Below are positions 18,765-27,527 of a DNA stretch of 64,000 nucleotides, in pieces. Source of the stretch: Asaia krungthepensis NRIC 0535 (GTDB lineage Bacteria; Pseudomonadota; Alphaproteobacteria; Acetobacterales; Acetobacteraceae). The stretch covers positions 95,633 to 159,632 of the forward strand of contig NZ_BAPV01000001.1 of assembly GCF_025995175.1 (NCBI RefSeq). Reading direction: 5' to 3'. The notes below the pieces were generated by a model that saw only the letters and a program-made list of their open reading frames with translations, had not been told where the DNA came from and did no database searches. Every line of letters starts with the position of its first letter. Positions within the stretch are counted from its first letter, which is position 1. Position numbers and translations under genes: made by a program.

Positions 18765-19733
18765 TCAAGACGGCTCGGTCCGTATCTGTTCATCCGGCGT
18801 GACATGCTGCTGGGGAGCACGAACCCATCGCCATGAGCTGCGTCCCTGACGTGCCAGTTCACGATGCATGACGACGATCGGCACGTCTGACAAGAGTTTA
18901 ATCTCGTCCAGGTTGCATAACGTTGTCGCGAGTTCTTCAACAAGTGTTACCGAACGGTGTTGGCCGCCTGAGCAGCCTATCGCAATCGTAGCATGCTTCT
19001 TTCCCTCGGCGACGAAACGAGGCAGTACAAGTTTCAACAGGTCGAGGATGCTCGTAAAAAAGACCGGGTAATCGGGATCCTGCTGAACGTATTCGCGCAC
19101 GTCGACGTCCAGCCCGGTTTTTGCCTTCAGTTCCGGGTCGTAATGCGGATTGCGCAGGAAACGTGCATCGAAGACCAGATCGGCTTCACGCGGTAATCCT
19201 GCGGGATAAGCGAAGGAAAGCAGGGTGAGCGTCATCGAGTCGCCATCATTCTGATGACCGAATCGCGATTCGATGAGTCGTCTCAGATCATGCGGCGGCA
19301 GGTCTGAAGTGTCGATCACGAGATCGGCCGCCCCGCGTAACGGGGCAAGCAAGGCGATTTCCTGATCGATGCTGGCGACCAGCCCTGGTGCTGTGCCTGT
19401 GCTGTTATCAAGCGGATGGCGGCGTCGCGTCGCAGTGAAACGGCGAAGCAGCACATCTGTCTCGGCAGTGGCATAAAGCAGTTCGACATGAAGATCGTGC
19501 TGGGTACGCAGATGGGCGAGCGCCAGCAAAACTGCACGGGCTTCGAAGCCGCGCGTACGGACATCGATGCCGATGGCCAGAGGGTGTTCCGTGCGCGCCG
19601 CGAGGGCATCGAGCAGGGTCAGAGGCGGGTTGTCCGTCACTTCATAGCCAAGATCCTCCAGCACGCGCAGGATCGATGACTTGCCCGCTCCCGAGAGACC
19701 CGTGACCAGAAGGATGCGCCGCGCCGCACTCAC
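18765..19733 (-). CDS. rapZ: RNase adapter / nucleotide-binding protein RapZ
   Basis: A 322-residue protein with a Walker A motif near the start (LLVTGLSGAGKSS) and conserved segments such as IGIDVRTRGFEA and CSGGQHRSVTLVEELA. In E. coli RapZ guides RNase E to a small RNA that controls glucosamine-6-phosphate synthesis; the role in Alphaproteobacteria is less clear. The GTG start has a GGAG site. It follows hprK by 43 bases in the regulatory phosphotransferase cluster. Confidence 0.93.
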   Translation of the reverse strand: MSAARRILLVTGLSGAGKSSILRVLEDLGYEVTDNPPLTLLDALAARTEHPLAIGIDVRTRGFEARAVLLALAHLRTQHDLHVELLYATAETDVLLRRFTATRRRHPLDNSTGTAPGLVASIDQEIALLAPLRGAADLVIDTSDLPPHDLRRLIESRFGHQNDGDSMTLTLLSFAYPAGLPREADLVFDARFLRNPHYDPELKAKTGLDVDVREYVQQDPDYPVFFTSILDLLKLVLPRFVAEGKKHATIAIGCSGGQHRSVTLVEELATTLCNLDEIKLLSDVPIVVMHRELARQGRSSWRWVRAPQQHVTPDEQIRTEPS

Positions 19734-19776
19734 AAATCGCTACTCCGTTCGAACAGCCTGAAACTTCGGTTCGAGC

Positions 19777-20319
19777 TTAGCGAGCTTCCCGCGCGCTGGG
19801 GAGGGGGAGACAGTCATGCGAGCCGCCATTAACGCCGCAGACAAGCGTCAAATCGCCGCGAATGCAGCGCATGACCGTGCGAATGACCGCCACGGCATCG
19901 GCATGAAACCCGTCCATGGTGATCTGCCACAAACCTGAGGTGGCATCGATCTGTCGTGGTGGCAGACGTTCGGGCACGATGCCGGGTACCAGATGAACAT
20001 GGAGCACAAGGGTTGTCTGGGGCGCAGAGGGCATCTGTACCAGACCGACACCGCGTATTTCGACCAGCCCGGCCAGAGCCGAGGCAGGGCAGGCCAGCTT
20101 GCCCGCAAGATGGATCTGGTCATCGCCCACAAGCATGAACCCGCTATCGATCAGGCGGAGCAAAAGACTCGATTTCCCGGCACCGGAACAGCCGGTCAGC
20201 AGAACGCCTGAATCGCCCAGGCTTGCGCATGAGCCATGCACCAGCCCCGATGGCGGAATGTTGAAAGGCGATGTGCAGCTTTGGGAATGTGCGTTATGCT
20301 TGGGCTCATGCACGATCAT
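19777..20319 (-). CDS. hprK: HPr kinase/phosphorylase, kinase domain only
   Basis: A short (about 180-residue) HprK as found in Alphaproteobacteria, lacking the N-terminal domain of Gram-positive enzymes. The P-loop is in GVLLTGCSGAGKSSLLLRLI and is followed by MLVGDDQIHL, the family's second motif. It phosphorylates the regulatory serine of HPr. The ATG at 20319 lies directly after a GGAGGGAGGGGAGGA run; longer starts to 20493 would run through the neighbouring RidA-like gene. It is the first gene of the cluster. Confidence 0.88.
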   Translation of the reverse strand: MIVHEPKHNAHSQSCTSPFNIPPSGLVHGSCASLGDSGVLLTGCSGAGKSSLLLRLIDSGFMLVGDDQIHLAGKLACPASALAGLVEIRGVGLVQMPSAPQTTLVLHVHLVPGIVPERLPPRQIDATSGLWQITMDGFHADAVAVIRTVMRCIRGDLTLVCGVNGGSHDCLPLPSAREAR

Positions 20320-20652
20320 TCCTCCCCTCCCTCCCGTCCTGTCCTGCAGGACAGTGTGACCTATTACGGTGTGACAGGGCTGGGCCCGGACGGAAAGCCT
20401 CCGGAGAGTCTGATCGAGGAATGCCAGAATGCCCTGGCGCGTATCCGGGATATTCTGGCGACCCATGACCTTGTGCCCGAGGATATCGTGCATCTGGCCT
20501 ATATGATTCCTGACAGTGTCACGTTCAGCGCCTGTCAGCGCGTGATTGCCGAGGCTTTGGGTCCGGCGCGGCCGGCCATGACCCTGAGACTCAAGCCTTC
20601 ATTCGATGTGCCGGGTCAGCGACTGGAATTCAATTTCATTGCCTCTGCCTGA
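20308..20652 (+). CDS. RidA/YjgF family protein
   Basis: A product of about 114 residues with the C-terminal RidA pattern: a helix (RIRDILATHDLVPEDIVHLA), then GPARPAMTLRLK with the PAR arginine, and the ending RLEFNFIASA with its glutamate. RidA proteins hydrolyse reactive enamine/imine intermediates of amino-acid metabolism. The N-terminal sequence is less typical. The start is uncertain (20236, 20296 or 20308); the later ones overlap the 5' end of hprK on the other strand by about 12 bases. It diverges from the hprK cluster. Confidence 0.78.
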   Translation: MHDHSSPPSRPVLQDSVTYYGVTGLGPDGKPPESLIEECQNALARIRDILATHDLVPEDIVHLAYMIPDSVTFSACQRVIAEALGPARPAMTLRLKPSFDVPGQRLEFNFIASA

Positions 20653-20767
20653 GGCGCCCGACGGGATGACCCGTGTCCGGGCGCTGTGCATGCCATTGGG
20701 GTGATAGGGCGGACCACCGTGCCGGGCATCTTGATCTGCCCGGCACGGGGGGAGGGTTGATGCCTGC

Positions 20768-22729
20768 TCAGTGACGCGCGGAATAGAGGGTCGTCAGGCG
20801 GTCTGGTGTGTTGGCAATACGTTCGAGATGCGGGTAGCGCAGTCCGTCATGATACGGAATGGATACGGTGCGGAAGTGCTCGCCTGACTTGACCAGCAGC
20901 GTGATAGGCGCCTTGTCGGTCTTCGCGGCCTTGATGGCATCGATCAGGACTTCGGGGGTAAAGCTGTCGCCATTGACGGCGATGAGCTGGTCATGGATGG
21001 CAAGACCCGCCTTATAGGCCGGGCTGTCCCAGGCAACGGTGCCCAGCGTGCCGTTCTTGGCGTTGATGATCACGCCCAGTGAGAAACGAAGCCCCACGCG
21101 GTGGCGGTTCTTGAGCAGCTGCGCTTCGAAGGCATTCTCCTGATCGGTATAGACCAGCTTGTAGCCGCCTGCTTCGAGCCCGTTCAGCGGCGCGCGCTTC
21201 TGGACCGTGCTGATGCGCTCGTTCAGGAACTTGGCCCAGTCATAGGGGACGATCTTGTTGAGCGTCAGAACCACATCGTCGAATGTGTAGGGGCTGACGA
21301 TGATGCTGCCGTCATTCGTGCCGAAAAAGGCCTTGGCAAAATCATCGATCGACTTGGTGTCATGGGACAGCTTGCGGATGGTCATGTCGGCATCCAGCCA
21401 GACGAGCTGGCCCTCGACATAATAATCCTCCGAGCGCTGGAAGTCGCGCCATGAAAGCGGCGAGCGCTGGGCGATGATCGGGTCATTGGTCGTGTCGGCC
21501 ACAGGGCGCCAGCTACGCCCTGCCTGCGAATCATAGGTGGCGGCCATCAGGGCAAGGCTGTCGAAGCCCTGGTCCTTTGTCACAAGCCCCGAACGCGCGG
21601 CGAGGATGTTGCCCCAGAATTCTGTCTGGCCCTCATAGACCCAGAGAAGCGAACCGCGCTGGGGCGTGTTGAACGTGGCGCCGTAGAGATCGGCCGGACG
21701 ACGATACTTGCCGTTCCAGGAATGGGTGTATTCATGCGCCAGCAGATCGCGCTGCGGGAAGGAATGCTTCCAGTCCGTGAAATAATCTTCGGACACGCTG
21801 TCTTCGCTTGACTGATGATGTTCGAGACCGATCCCGCCAAGCTCGTCGGTCAGCGCCATCAGGAAGTCGTAATGTGCGTAATGCTGCGAGCCGAAGGTCA
21901 GGAGCGCCTGCGTGACCAGATTGCGATGGATCTGCAATTCGGCGTCGTCATAGGCCAGGTCGCTTGGTTTGTCGGCCACCATATTGAGCGTGACGGGCAC
22001 GCCGCCCGGGGCATTCAGCGCAACCTTCTTGACATAGGCGCCGGCAAAGATCGGGGAGTCGACCAGCGTGTTATACGGCACCGTCCCGAAGGTGAGCGTA
22101 TCGCCCGTGGCCGGGCCCGTCGGACGCAGGGCGGTAGCGGCCTGCCAGCCATGGGGCAGGGTCAGGCTCGCCTGATAGGGCATGTTGCGCGAGTAATAGC
22201 CCGCCGGATAAAGCGAGACCTCGTTCCACTGCACGTTGACGATATGCGGGGTCATGACCACGCGGCCTTCATTATCCGTGACAGGCGAAAGCAGCTTGAA
22301 GTCCAGATCGAGCTGGGTCTGCGCCTTGGTGACGGGCACATGAAACGCAAAAACGTCCACGGGATCGCGCAGCCAGGAGAGGCTCTTGCCTCCCGAATGC
22401 ACTTCGAGCCCGCCAAGCTGGGTGATGGTTCCCTCGGGCGCATGACCGCCCGGCACCCATTTGGGATAGAGCAAAACCAGCTCGCCCGCCTCGCGTGCGG
22501 CCTGGGGCACAGGCAGGGTTTCATGAATGCTCATCACGTGATGCGCCAGATCGGTGGCATTGACGCTGAGCTTGATGGTGCCGGGGAAGGCGCCGTCCTT
22601 TGCCTGAGGCAGAGGCGAGGGGAGCGGCGTCGCCTCGGGCTGCGGTTGGGCAGCCAAAGCGGGCAGGATCGGGCTGCCAAGAAGCAGGGCGGTCAGGAAA
22701 CTGCCGGCGCGAAAGAGGCGGATCGTCAA
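20768..22729 (-). CDS. M61-family metallopeptidase with PDZ domain
   Basis: A 653-residue exported peptidase. A signal peptide (FLTALLLGSPILPALAA) precedes a beta-rich N-terminal region and the catalytic domain. The zinc motif is LAHEYTHSWNGK near residue 330, with the later glutamate in WVYEGQTEFWG. A C-terminal PDZ-like region is seen as RFSLGVIINAKNGTLGTVAW and GLAIHDQLIAVNGD. M61 enzymes are glycyl aminopeptidases. The start is TTG at 22729, supported by GGAG nine bases before it. It is probably periplasmic. Confidence 0.93.
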   Translation of the reverse strand: MTIRLFRAGSFLTALLLGSPILPALAAQPQPEATPLPSPLPQAKDGAFPGTIKLSVNATDLAHHVMSIHETLPVPQAAREAGELVLLYPKWVPGGHAPEGTITQLGGLEVHSGGKSLSWLRDPVDVFAFHVPVTKAQTQLDLDFKLLSPVTDNEGRVVMTPHIVNVQWNEVSLYPAGYYSRNMPYQASLTLPHGWQAATALRPTGPATGDTLTFGTVPYNTLVDSPIFAGAYVKKVALNAPGGVPVTLNMVADKPSDLAYDDAELQIHRNLVTQALLTFGSQHYAHYDFLMALTDELGGIGLEHHQSSEDSVSEDYFTDWKHSFPQRDLLAHEYTHSWNGKYRRPADLYGATFNTPQRGSLLWVYEGQTEFWGNILAARSGLVTKDQGFDSLALMAATYDSQAGRSWRPVADTTNDPIIAQRSPLSWRDFQRSEDYYVEGQLVWLDADMTIRKLSHDTKSIDDFAKAFFGTNDGSIIVSPYTFDDVVLTLNKIVPYDWAKFLNERISTVQKRAPLNGLEAGGYKLVYTDQENAFEAQLLKNRHRVGLRFSLGVIINAKNGTLGTVAWDSPAYKAGLAIHDQLIAVNGDSFTPEVLIDAIKAAKTDKAPITLLVKSGEHFRTVSIPYHDGLRYPHLERIANTPDRLTTLYSARH

Positions 22730-23079
22730 GCGGGAACACTCCGGAAATAGGGTCTTGGCTGAAACGGTTCATTACCAAAATGGAAACAGAGGCGCATGGC
22801 AACCCATATTCCGGGCATAATTTCTCCCCCGTTGCGAACTCTGTCTGATCGCCCCGGCGAGGAGGGCCATCACCGGACCGTGCAACCCGTTATCGCCCAG
22901 GCACCGTCATCCCGACGCAAGGCCTCGTGGTGAGCACAGGGTCCCCCCGGAAATGCTGCTTTGCCTCGATCCGGGAGATCTGTCCTGTGCGGGTATGCCC
23001 CGGGGTTCCTGACGTTATCGGGGCGTTCGCCACATCAGAGAGGTCTGAAAATCTCGGCCTGCGAGGGGGGAATACCGCC
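22730..23079. other. 350-base stretch with no gene seen
   Basis: This lies between the start of the M61 peptidase and the end of PutA, both on the minus strand. No frame with family resemblance and no clear hairpin terminator was seen. It presumably holds the promoter of the peptidase gene. Confidence 0.5.
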
Positions 23080-26000
23080 TCAGCGCGAGGTCAGAAGCCC
23101 GATATCGCCACCGAGTGCGGCATGGTTGACGGTCACGACGCACTCGCTCAGCAGCCATTCCGGGCGCACCGTATCGAGATCATAGACCGGCACGACCATT
23201 CCCTCCCGGGCGGTTACCGTCAGGGCGGCCTGTTCGGCGCTCTCGGCGCCTCGCTGGATGATCATGGCATCGCATTCCGGCAGGGCGCCGGGGTCGACGC
23301 GAGTGATGATATTTGCGAGCTGACGCGATACCTGACGCAGCCATTCCACGGCGGGATCGGGTGCGAGCACAAGCACGGTATTGCCCGTGCCCAGAGCCAG
23401 ACCAACCGCATGAAGCAGAGCTGGCCAGCTTTCGCAGGCGCAGAGAATGACGCCGCGCGGGCGCAGGGTATAGCGGTTGCTCTCGCCGGAGGGAGCGGGC
23501 AGATCGAAAGATAATCCGCTCAACCCGTGGGCAATGACGGCCCGAACGCGTCGTGCCGAGGGCGGATCACGCGGCTCGAGAAAAGACAGGAAAGCCCGTG
23601 CCGCGGAAGGAACAGGGGTTTCCGGCGCCGCGATGATCGGGCAGGGCGCGCCATGCATCAGCCTTGGTAGAAGAAGAGGCCCGCCCAGTTTGGGTCCGGA
23701 GCCGGACAGGCCCTTGCCACCGAAGGGCTGCATCCCGATCGTGGCCCCGATCATGGGGCGATTGACATAGATGTTGCCGGCTCTGCTTCGCGAGCAGGCA
23801 CGCTCGGTAGTCGTGGAAAGGCGGCTCTGCACGCCGAAAGTGAGCGCATAGCCTGTCGCATTCAGCGCATCGATCACGCCATCGAGCTCATGCCGCGCGT
23901 AGCGCCGCACATGCAGGACCGGGCCAAATACCTCTTGTCCGATATCGGCCACGCGTCCGATCTCGATCAGGGTTGGCGCCACGAAATGCCCACGCAGGGT
24001 TTCGGCCTGCATGTCGGGCTGCCAGACGCGATAGCCGGCGCGCCTCATACGCTCGATATGATCTTCCAGTCGTGCCCGGGCACTGGCCGAGATCACCGGG
24101 CCGATATCGGTCCTGAACTGATCGGGTGCTCCGATGCACAACTCGCGTATGGCGGATTGAAGCCGCTCGATCAGCGTGTCGGCTCCGTCTTCCTGAATTA
24201 GCAGGACGCGCAGAGAGGCACTGCGTTGCCCGGCGCTGTCGAAAGCGGAAGACAGGATATCGGGAATGACCTGCTCGGGGGGCACGGAGCTGTCCACGAG
24301 CATGGCGTTCTGCCCGCTCGTATCGGAGAGCAGGGGCACGGGCTGACCCGTACGCCCGGTGCGTCCGAGCAATTCGCGACTGATGGTTTTCGCAACGGCT
24401 GTCGAGCCTGTGAACATCACCCCGTCTATGCGTGAATCCGCGACGAGCGAGGCGCCGACATTTCCCTCACCGGGCAGGAGCTGAAGGGCACGCGCGGGAA
24501 GTCCCGCCTCCAGAAACAGGCCGAGCAGCCGGGCGGCGATCAGCGGTGTTTCCTCGGCGGGTTTGGCAATGACGGCATTGCCCGCGGCTAAGGCCGCCGC
24601 AACCTGTCCGGTGAAACTTGCAAGCGGAAAATTCCACGGGCTGATACACAGAATAGTGCCAAGAGGCGCGCCAAGCCCGCCTGTTTCAGCAAGGCTGCGT
24701 AGCTGGGCGGCGTAGTACCGCAGGTAATCTATCGCTTCTCGCCATTCGCCCGCGGCATTGGCCAGGGTCTTGCCTGCCTCGCGTATCAGCAGGGCGATCA
24801 GGGTCGTCTGATCCTGCTCAAGAGCCAGGGCCATGCGATCGAGACAATCGGCGCGCGCAGCGGGCTCGGTGCGGCGCCAGATCATGTCGGTTTCGGCAGC
24901 GTTGAGCGCGGCGTCGATATCGCGTGGTCTGGCGTAGACCACCACCCCCACCCTGTCCTCATGGGTGGCTGGGTTGCAGATGGCGCGTGGCCTTCCCTCG
25001 GCTCTGGGCATGGCGGCGCCCATCGGGAGTGCCTGAAACGGGCCGAGCTGTGTCGGCAGACTGGCCGCGAGTCCTCCCAGTGTGAGTGGGTTCGCCAGAT
25101 CGAGACTGGCGGCAGAGACCCGCTCGGGCAGAAACAGTTCGGTAGGGGGCGTGATGCGCTGGCTTGGCATGCCGCGCGGCAGGACATTGCGCGCCTTGGC
25201 CACCGGATCGGCGATCAGCGTGTCCAGGGCAATAGTCCGGTTGGCGGCCTGATTGACGAAAGAGCAAGGAGCCCCGTTCTCGAGCAGACGACGCACCAGG
25301 GTTGGGGCGAGGCGTGAATCGGGGCCGATCGGGGCCATGATCCGACAGCCCGGCCTTGCAGCATTCAGCCCCGCGTTGCTATGCCCCGCAACGGGAACGG
25401 CGTTGGCGCGCATCAGCGGGGCATAGAGCGTTTCGCCCATGCCATGCAGGGAGCCGAATTCGTATCGACCCGGGGTGAACGGTCCAGCAAGGGCCATGAT
25501 GGTCGCGACGCTGCGGGCATTATGGGTGCCAAATTGCGGATAGAGCGCTTCCGGCGCCTCGAGTGCCCGCCGGGCGCAGGCGATGAAGCTGACATCGGTG
25601 TGGCATTTGCGCGTGAAGACCGGGTAATCGCTGGCCGATTCCCTCTGGGCGTCACGGATCTCCCGATCCCAGAACCCGCCCTTGACCAGACGGAGCACGA
25701 GGCGTCTCTCGGTCTCGCCTGCCAGCGCGATGAGATGCTCGATGACGGGCAGGCACCTCTTGTCGCTGGCCTGCACCGTGAAGCCCAGCCCGTTCCACCC
25801 GGCCAGCTCATGCAGATGGCAGAGAGCCTCGAACAGATCGAGTGACAGCTCCAGTTCGGTGCTGCGTCCGGCATCGAATATCAGGAGAATGTCGGCGGCA
25901 TGGGCGCGTTGCGCCAGCGTGGCGAGAAAGGGCAGCAATTCGGCCCTGATCCGCGCGATCTGGGTCATGTCGAAGCGGGGATGCAGTGATGACAGGCGCA

Positions 26001-26730
26001 GCGAGAGCGCTGGACGCTCGAACAGTGAATTCCCCCGTGCCTGTCGCCCTAGGGTATCGATCATTGTCAGGGCATCGCGCCGCGCCATCTCGGCTTCCTC
26101 GGCGGTCTGGGCTGGCTCGTGCAGCGCGGCATAGGCGAGTGTGAAACCCTGCTGTTCCAGCTTCCGCCCGCGCCGCAAGGCCTGATTCAGGGTTTCCGCC
26201 AGAACGAACTGGCTGCCCATCATCCGTATGGCCTTTTCCACCCCATGCCGGAAGAAAGGGGCGGTTCCCCGCATGGCGAGACTGCGCAGTCCGCCTGTGA
26301 CGGCATTGAAGCGCGACGAGGTGGACATGGCCCAGCTCGCGGCATTCAGGAAGAACGGATGGTCATGGCCTCCATGATGCAGCCACTCCCCCTGGCCGAT
26401 CTGGTCATGGATCAGAGCATCGCGCGTTGCGGCATCGGGAATGCGCAACAGCGTTCCGGCAAGGCAGAGCAGGGCCTTTCCCTCGGATGAAGCAAGGGGG
26501 AAGGCCTGCATCATGGTCTCGACCCCTTTTGTATCCGCATTGTCGCGCAGGGTCGTCGCAAGGAGGCGGGACTGGGTCTCCACCTCTTCCAGCTGGCTGT
26601 CGGTCAGGGTCGCGCGGGTCAGGAGCGGGGCAAGGATCTCCGCCTCGGGACGGCGGGCAGCATGGGCAATGGCCTCACGCGTGGGCGAGAGCGCCGGACG
26701 GTGGGGGAGGAAACTGGAAAACGGGGTCAT
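23080..26730 (-). CDS. putA: PutA-family bifunctional proline catabolism protein with altered active sites
   Basis: The 1216-residue protein has the PutA layout without the N-terminal ribbon-helix-helix domain. It has a proline dehydrogenase barrel (about residues 180-490, LVKGGFWDREIRDAQ, GSLHGMGETLY, LVRRLLENGA), an aldehyde dehydrogenase domain (about 540-1010, ILCISPWNFPLASF, VMFTGSTAVAK, EVFGPVLHV, MQPFGGKGLSGSG) and the PutA C-terminal domain. Several residues differ from what I recall of active PutA. The catalytic Cys motif GQRCSALR is GQRSASLR here (Ser837). The general-base motif AETGGQN reads SDTSGQN (Asp803). Two proline-site tyrosines of E. coli PutA align with Met465 and Thr477, while the Arg-Arg pair (480-481) and Glu484 remain. 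The frame is fully open. Activity is doubtful or changed. Confidence 0.88.
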   Translation of the reverse strand: MTPFSSFLPHRPALSPTREAIAHAARRPEAEILAPLLTRATLTDSQLEEVETQSRLLATTLRDNADTKGVETMMQAFPLASSEGKALLCLAGTLLRIPDAATRDALIHDQIGQGEWLHHGGHDHPFFLNAASWAMSTSSRFNAVTGGLRSLAMRGTAPFFRHGVEKAIRMMGSQFVLAETLNQALRRGRKLEQQGFTLAYAALHEPAQTAEEAEMARRDALTMIDTLGRQARGNSLFERPALSLRLSSLHPRFDMTQIARIRAELLPFLATLAQRAHAADILLIFDAGRSTELELSLDLFEALCHLHELAGWNGLGFTVQASDKRCLPVIEHLIALAGETERRLVLRLVKGGFWDREIRDAQRESASDYPVFTRKCHTDVSFIACARRALEAPEALYPQFGTHNARSVATIMALAGPFTPGRYEFGSLHGMGETLYAPLMRANAVPVAGHSNAGLNAARPGCRIMAPIGPDSRLAPTLVRRLLENGAPCSFVNQAANRTIALDTLIADPVAKARNVLPRGMPSQRITPPTELFLPERVSAASLDLANPLTLGGLAASLPTQLGPFQALPMGAAMPRAEGRPRAICNPATHEDRVGVVVYARPRDIDAALNAAETDMIWRRTEPAARADCLDRMALALEQDQTTLIALLIREAGKTLANAAGEWREAIDYLRYYAAQLRSLAETGGLGAPLGTILCISPWNFPLASFTGQVAAALAAGNAVIAKPAEETPLIAARLLGLFLEAGLPARALQLLPGEGNVGASLVADSRIDGVMFTGSTAVAKTISRELLGRTGRTGQPVPLLSDTSGQNAMLVDSSVPPEQVIPDILSSAFDSAGQRSASLRVLLIQEDGADTLIERLQSAIRELCIGAPDQFRTDIGPVISASARARLEDHIERMRRAGYRVWQPDMQAETLRGHFVAPTLIEIGRVADIGQEVFGPVLHVRRYARHELDGVIDALNATGYALTFGVQSRLSTTTERACSRSRAGNIYVNRPMIGATIGMQPFGGKGLSGSGPKLGGPLLLPRLMHGAPCPIIAAPETPVPSAARAFLSFLEPRDPPSARRVRAVIAHGLSGLSFDLPAPSGESNRYTLRPRGVILCACESWPALLHAVGLALGTGNTVLVLAPDPAVEWLRQVSRQLANIITRVDPGALPECDAMIIQRGAESAEQAALTVTAREGMVVPVYDLDTVRPEWLLSECVVTVNHAALGGDIGLLTSR

Positions 26731-26956
26731 GCTGTCTCGATCACACGAGGACTTAAAGCCTGAGTCTAGACGGGGGAACGAAGCAGGAAAACCCCACGGT
26801 CGTTACTTGTGAGTCATGAACGTCTCTGGCCCGGTTTCGCTTCCGATCGGGGTAATGCGGCGGCAGGTCAGGCCTGGGAGATTGCAAAGCCAGTGACCGT
26901 AAGGAGTGCCGTGGGTCACGCCTCCCTAGGGTGTTCCTCGGCGGAGTTGCAAACGG

Positions 26957-27259
26957 TCAGGGGTGATGTCTGTTGAAGAGTCGCACGCTACGCTCCTCGA
27001 TCTTAAGTTCGCGCAGCGCAGCAGCGAATTTTTCGAAATGCGGCGTTTTCAGATGCGCCTCGAAGGCTGCTCGTCCAGTATAGACTTCATGGAGCACGAC
27101 GATGCCTTGGTCATCCTGCGGAGTCAGGACATCGAAGGTCAGACACCCCTCTTCATCTGCACGCGAACGATCGCTGTCATACCGGCAGATATCGAGAAAT
27201 GCGGTCAGGCTTTCAGACGGAACGGTGAATTCCGCGATGACAGTAAAGTGCTCTGACAT
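26957..27259 (-). CDS. Putative quinol monooxygenase (ABM domain)
   Basis: A 100-residue ferredoxin-like alpha-beta barrel protein of the antibiotic biosynthesis monooxygenase family, starting MSEHFTVIAEFTVPSESL. It has the typical FDVLTPQDDQGIVVLHEVYT strand pair and the helix HLKTPHFEKFAAAL. The nearest named relative is YgiN, which oxidises menadiol. A CGGAG site precedes the ATG at 27259. It diverges from the gcv operon; the glycine riboswitch lies about 65 bases away on the other strand. Confidence 0.88.
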   Translation of the reverse strand: MSEHFTVIAEFTVPSESLTAFLDICRYDSDRSRADEEGCLTFDVLTPQDDQGIVVLHEVYTGRAAFEAHLKTPHFEKFAAALRELKIEERSVRLFNRHHP

Positions 27260-27324
27260 GTCCGTAACTCCGTCGAGTTTACTGAATTGACTTTTCTGCC
27301 CCAATTCTGCGAAGAGTAAACACC

Positions 27325-27492
27325 GATTCACGGGAGAGACCGGACAATTTTTCCGGCGCCGAAGGAGCAACCGCCCCGGAAACTCTCAGGCAAAAGGACC
27401 GCGATCGGCTGGAACTTCTGGAGAGAGGCATCCCTGTGGGGTGTCCGCCGACGGGATAGCGATCTCAGGCAAAGGCGACAGAAGGGGCGACG
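27325..27492 (+). promoter_or_regulatory. Tandem glycine riboswitch
   Basis: Two glycine aptamers in a row. The first has GGGAGAGAC (27332-27340), GCGCCGAAGGAGCAA and the core CTCTCAGGCAAAAGGAC (27383-27399). The second has GGAGAGAGGC (27419-27428) and ATCTCAGGCAAAGG (27462-27475), then GACAGAAGGGGCGAC. The short linker between them is as in the known tandem type. It lies just upstream of gcvT, where it normally switches glycine cleavage on when glycine is plentiful. Whether the expression platform acts on transcription or translation cannot be told; a T-rich run follows at 27494-27506. Confidence 0.95.
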
Positions 27493-27527
27493 ATTTTTTC
27501 GTTTTCTGCCTTGGGGGATTCCGCCCG

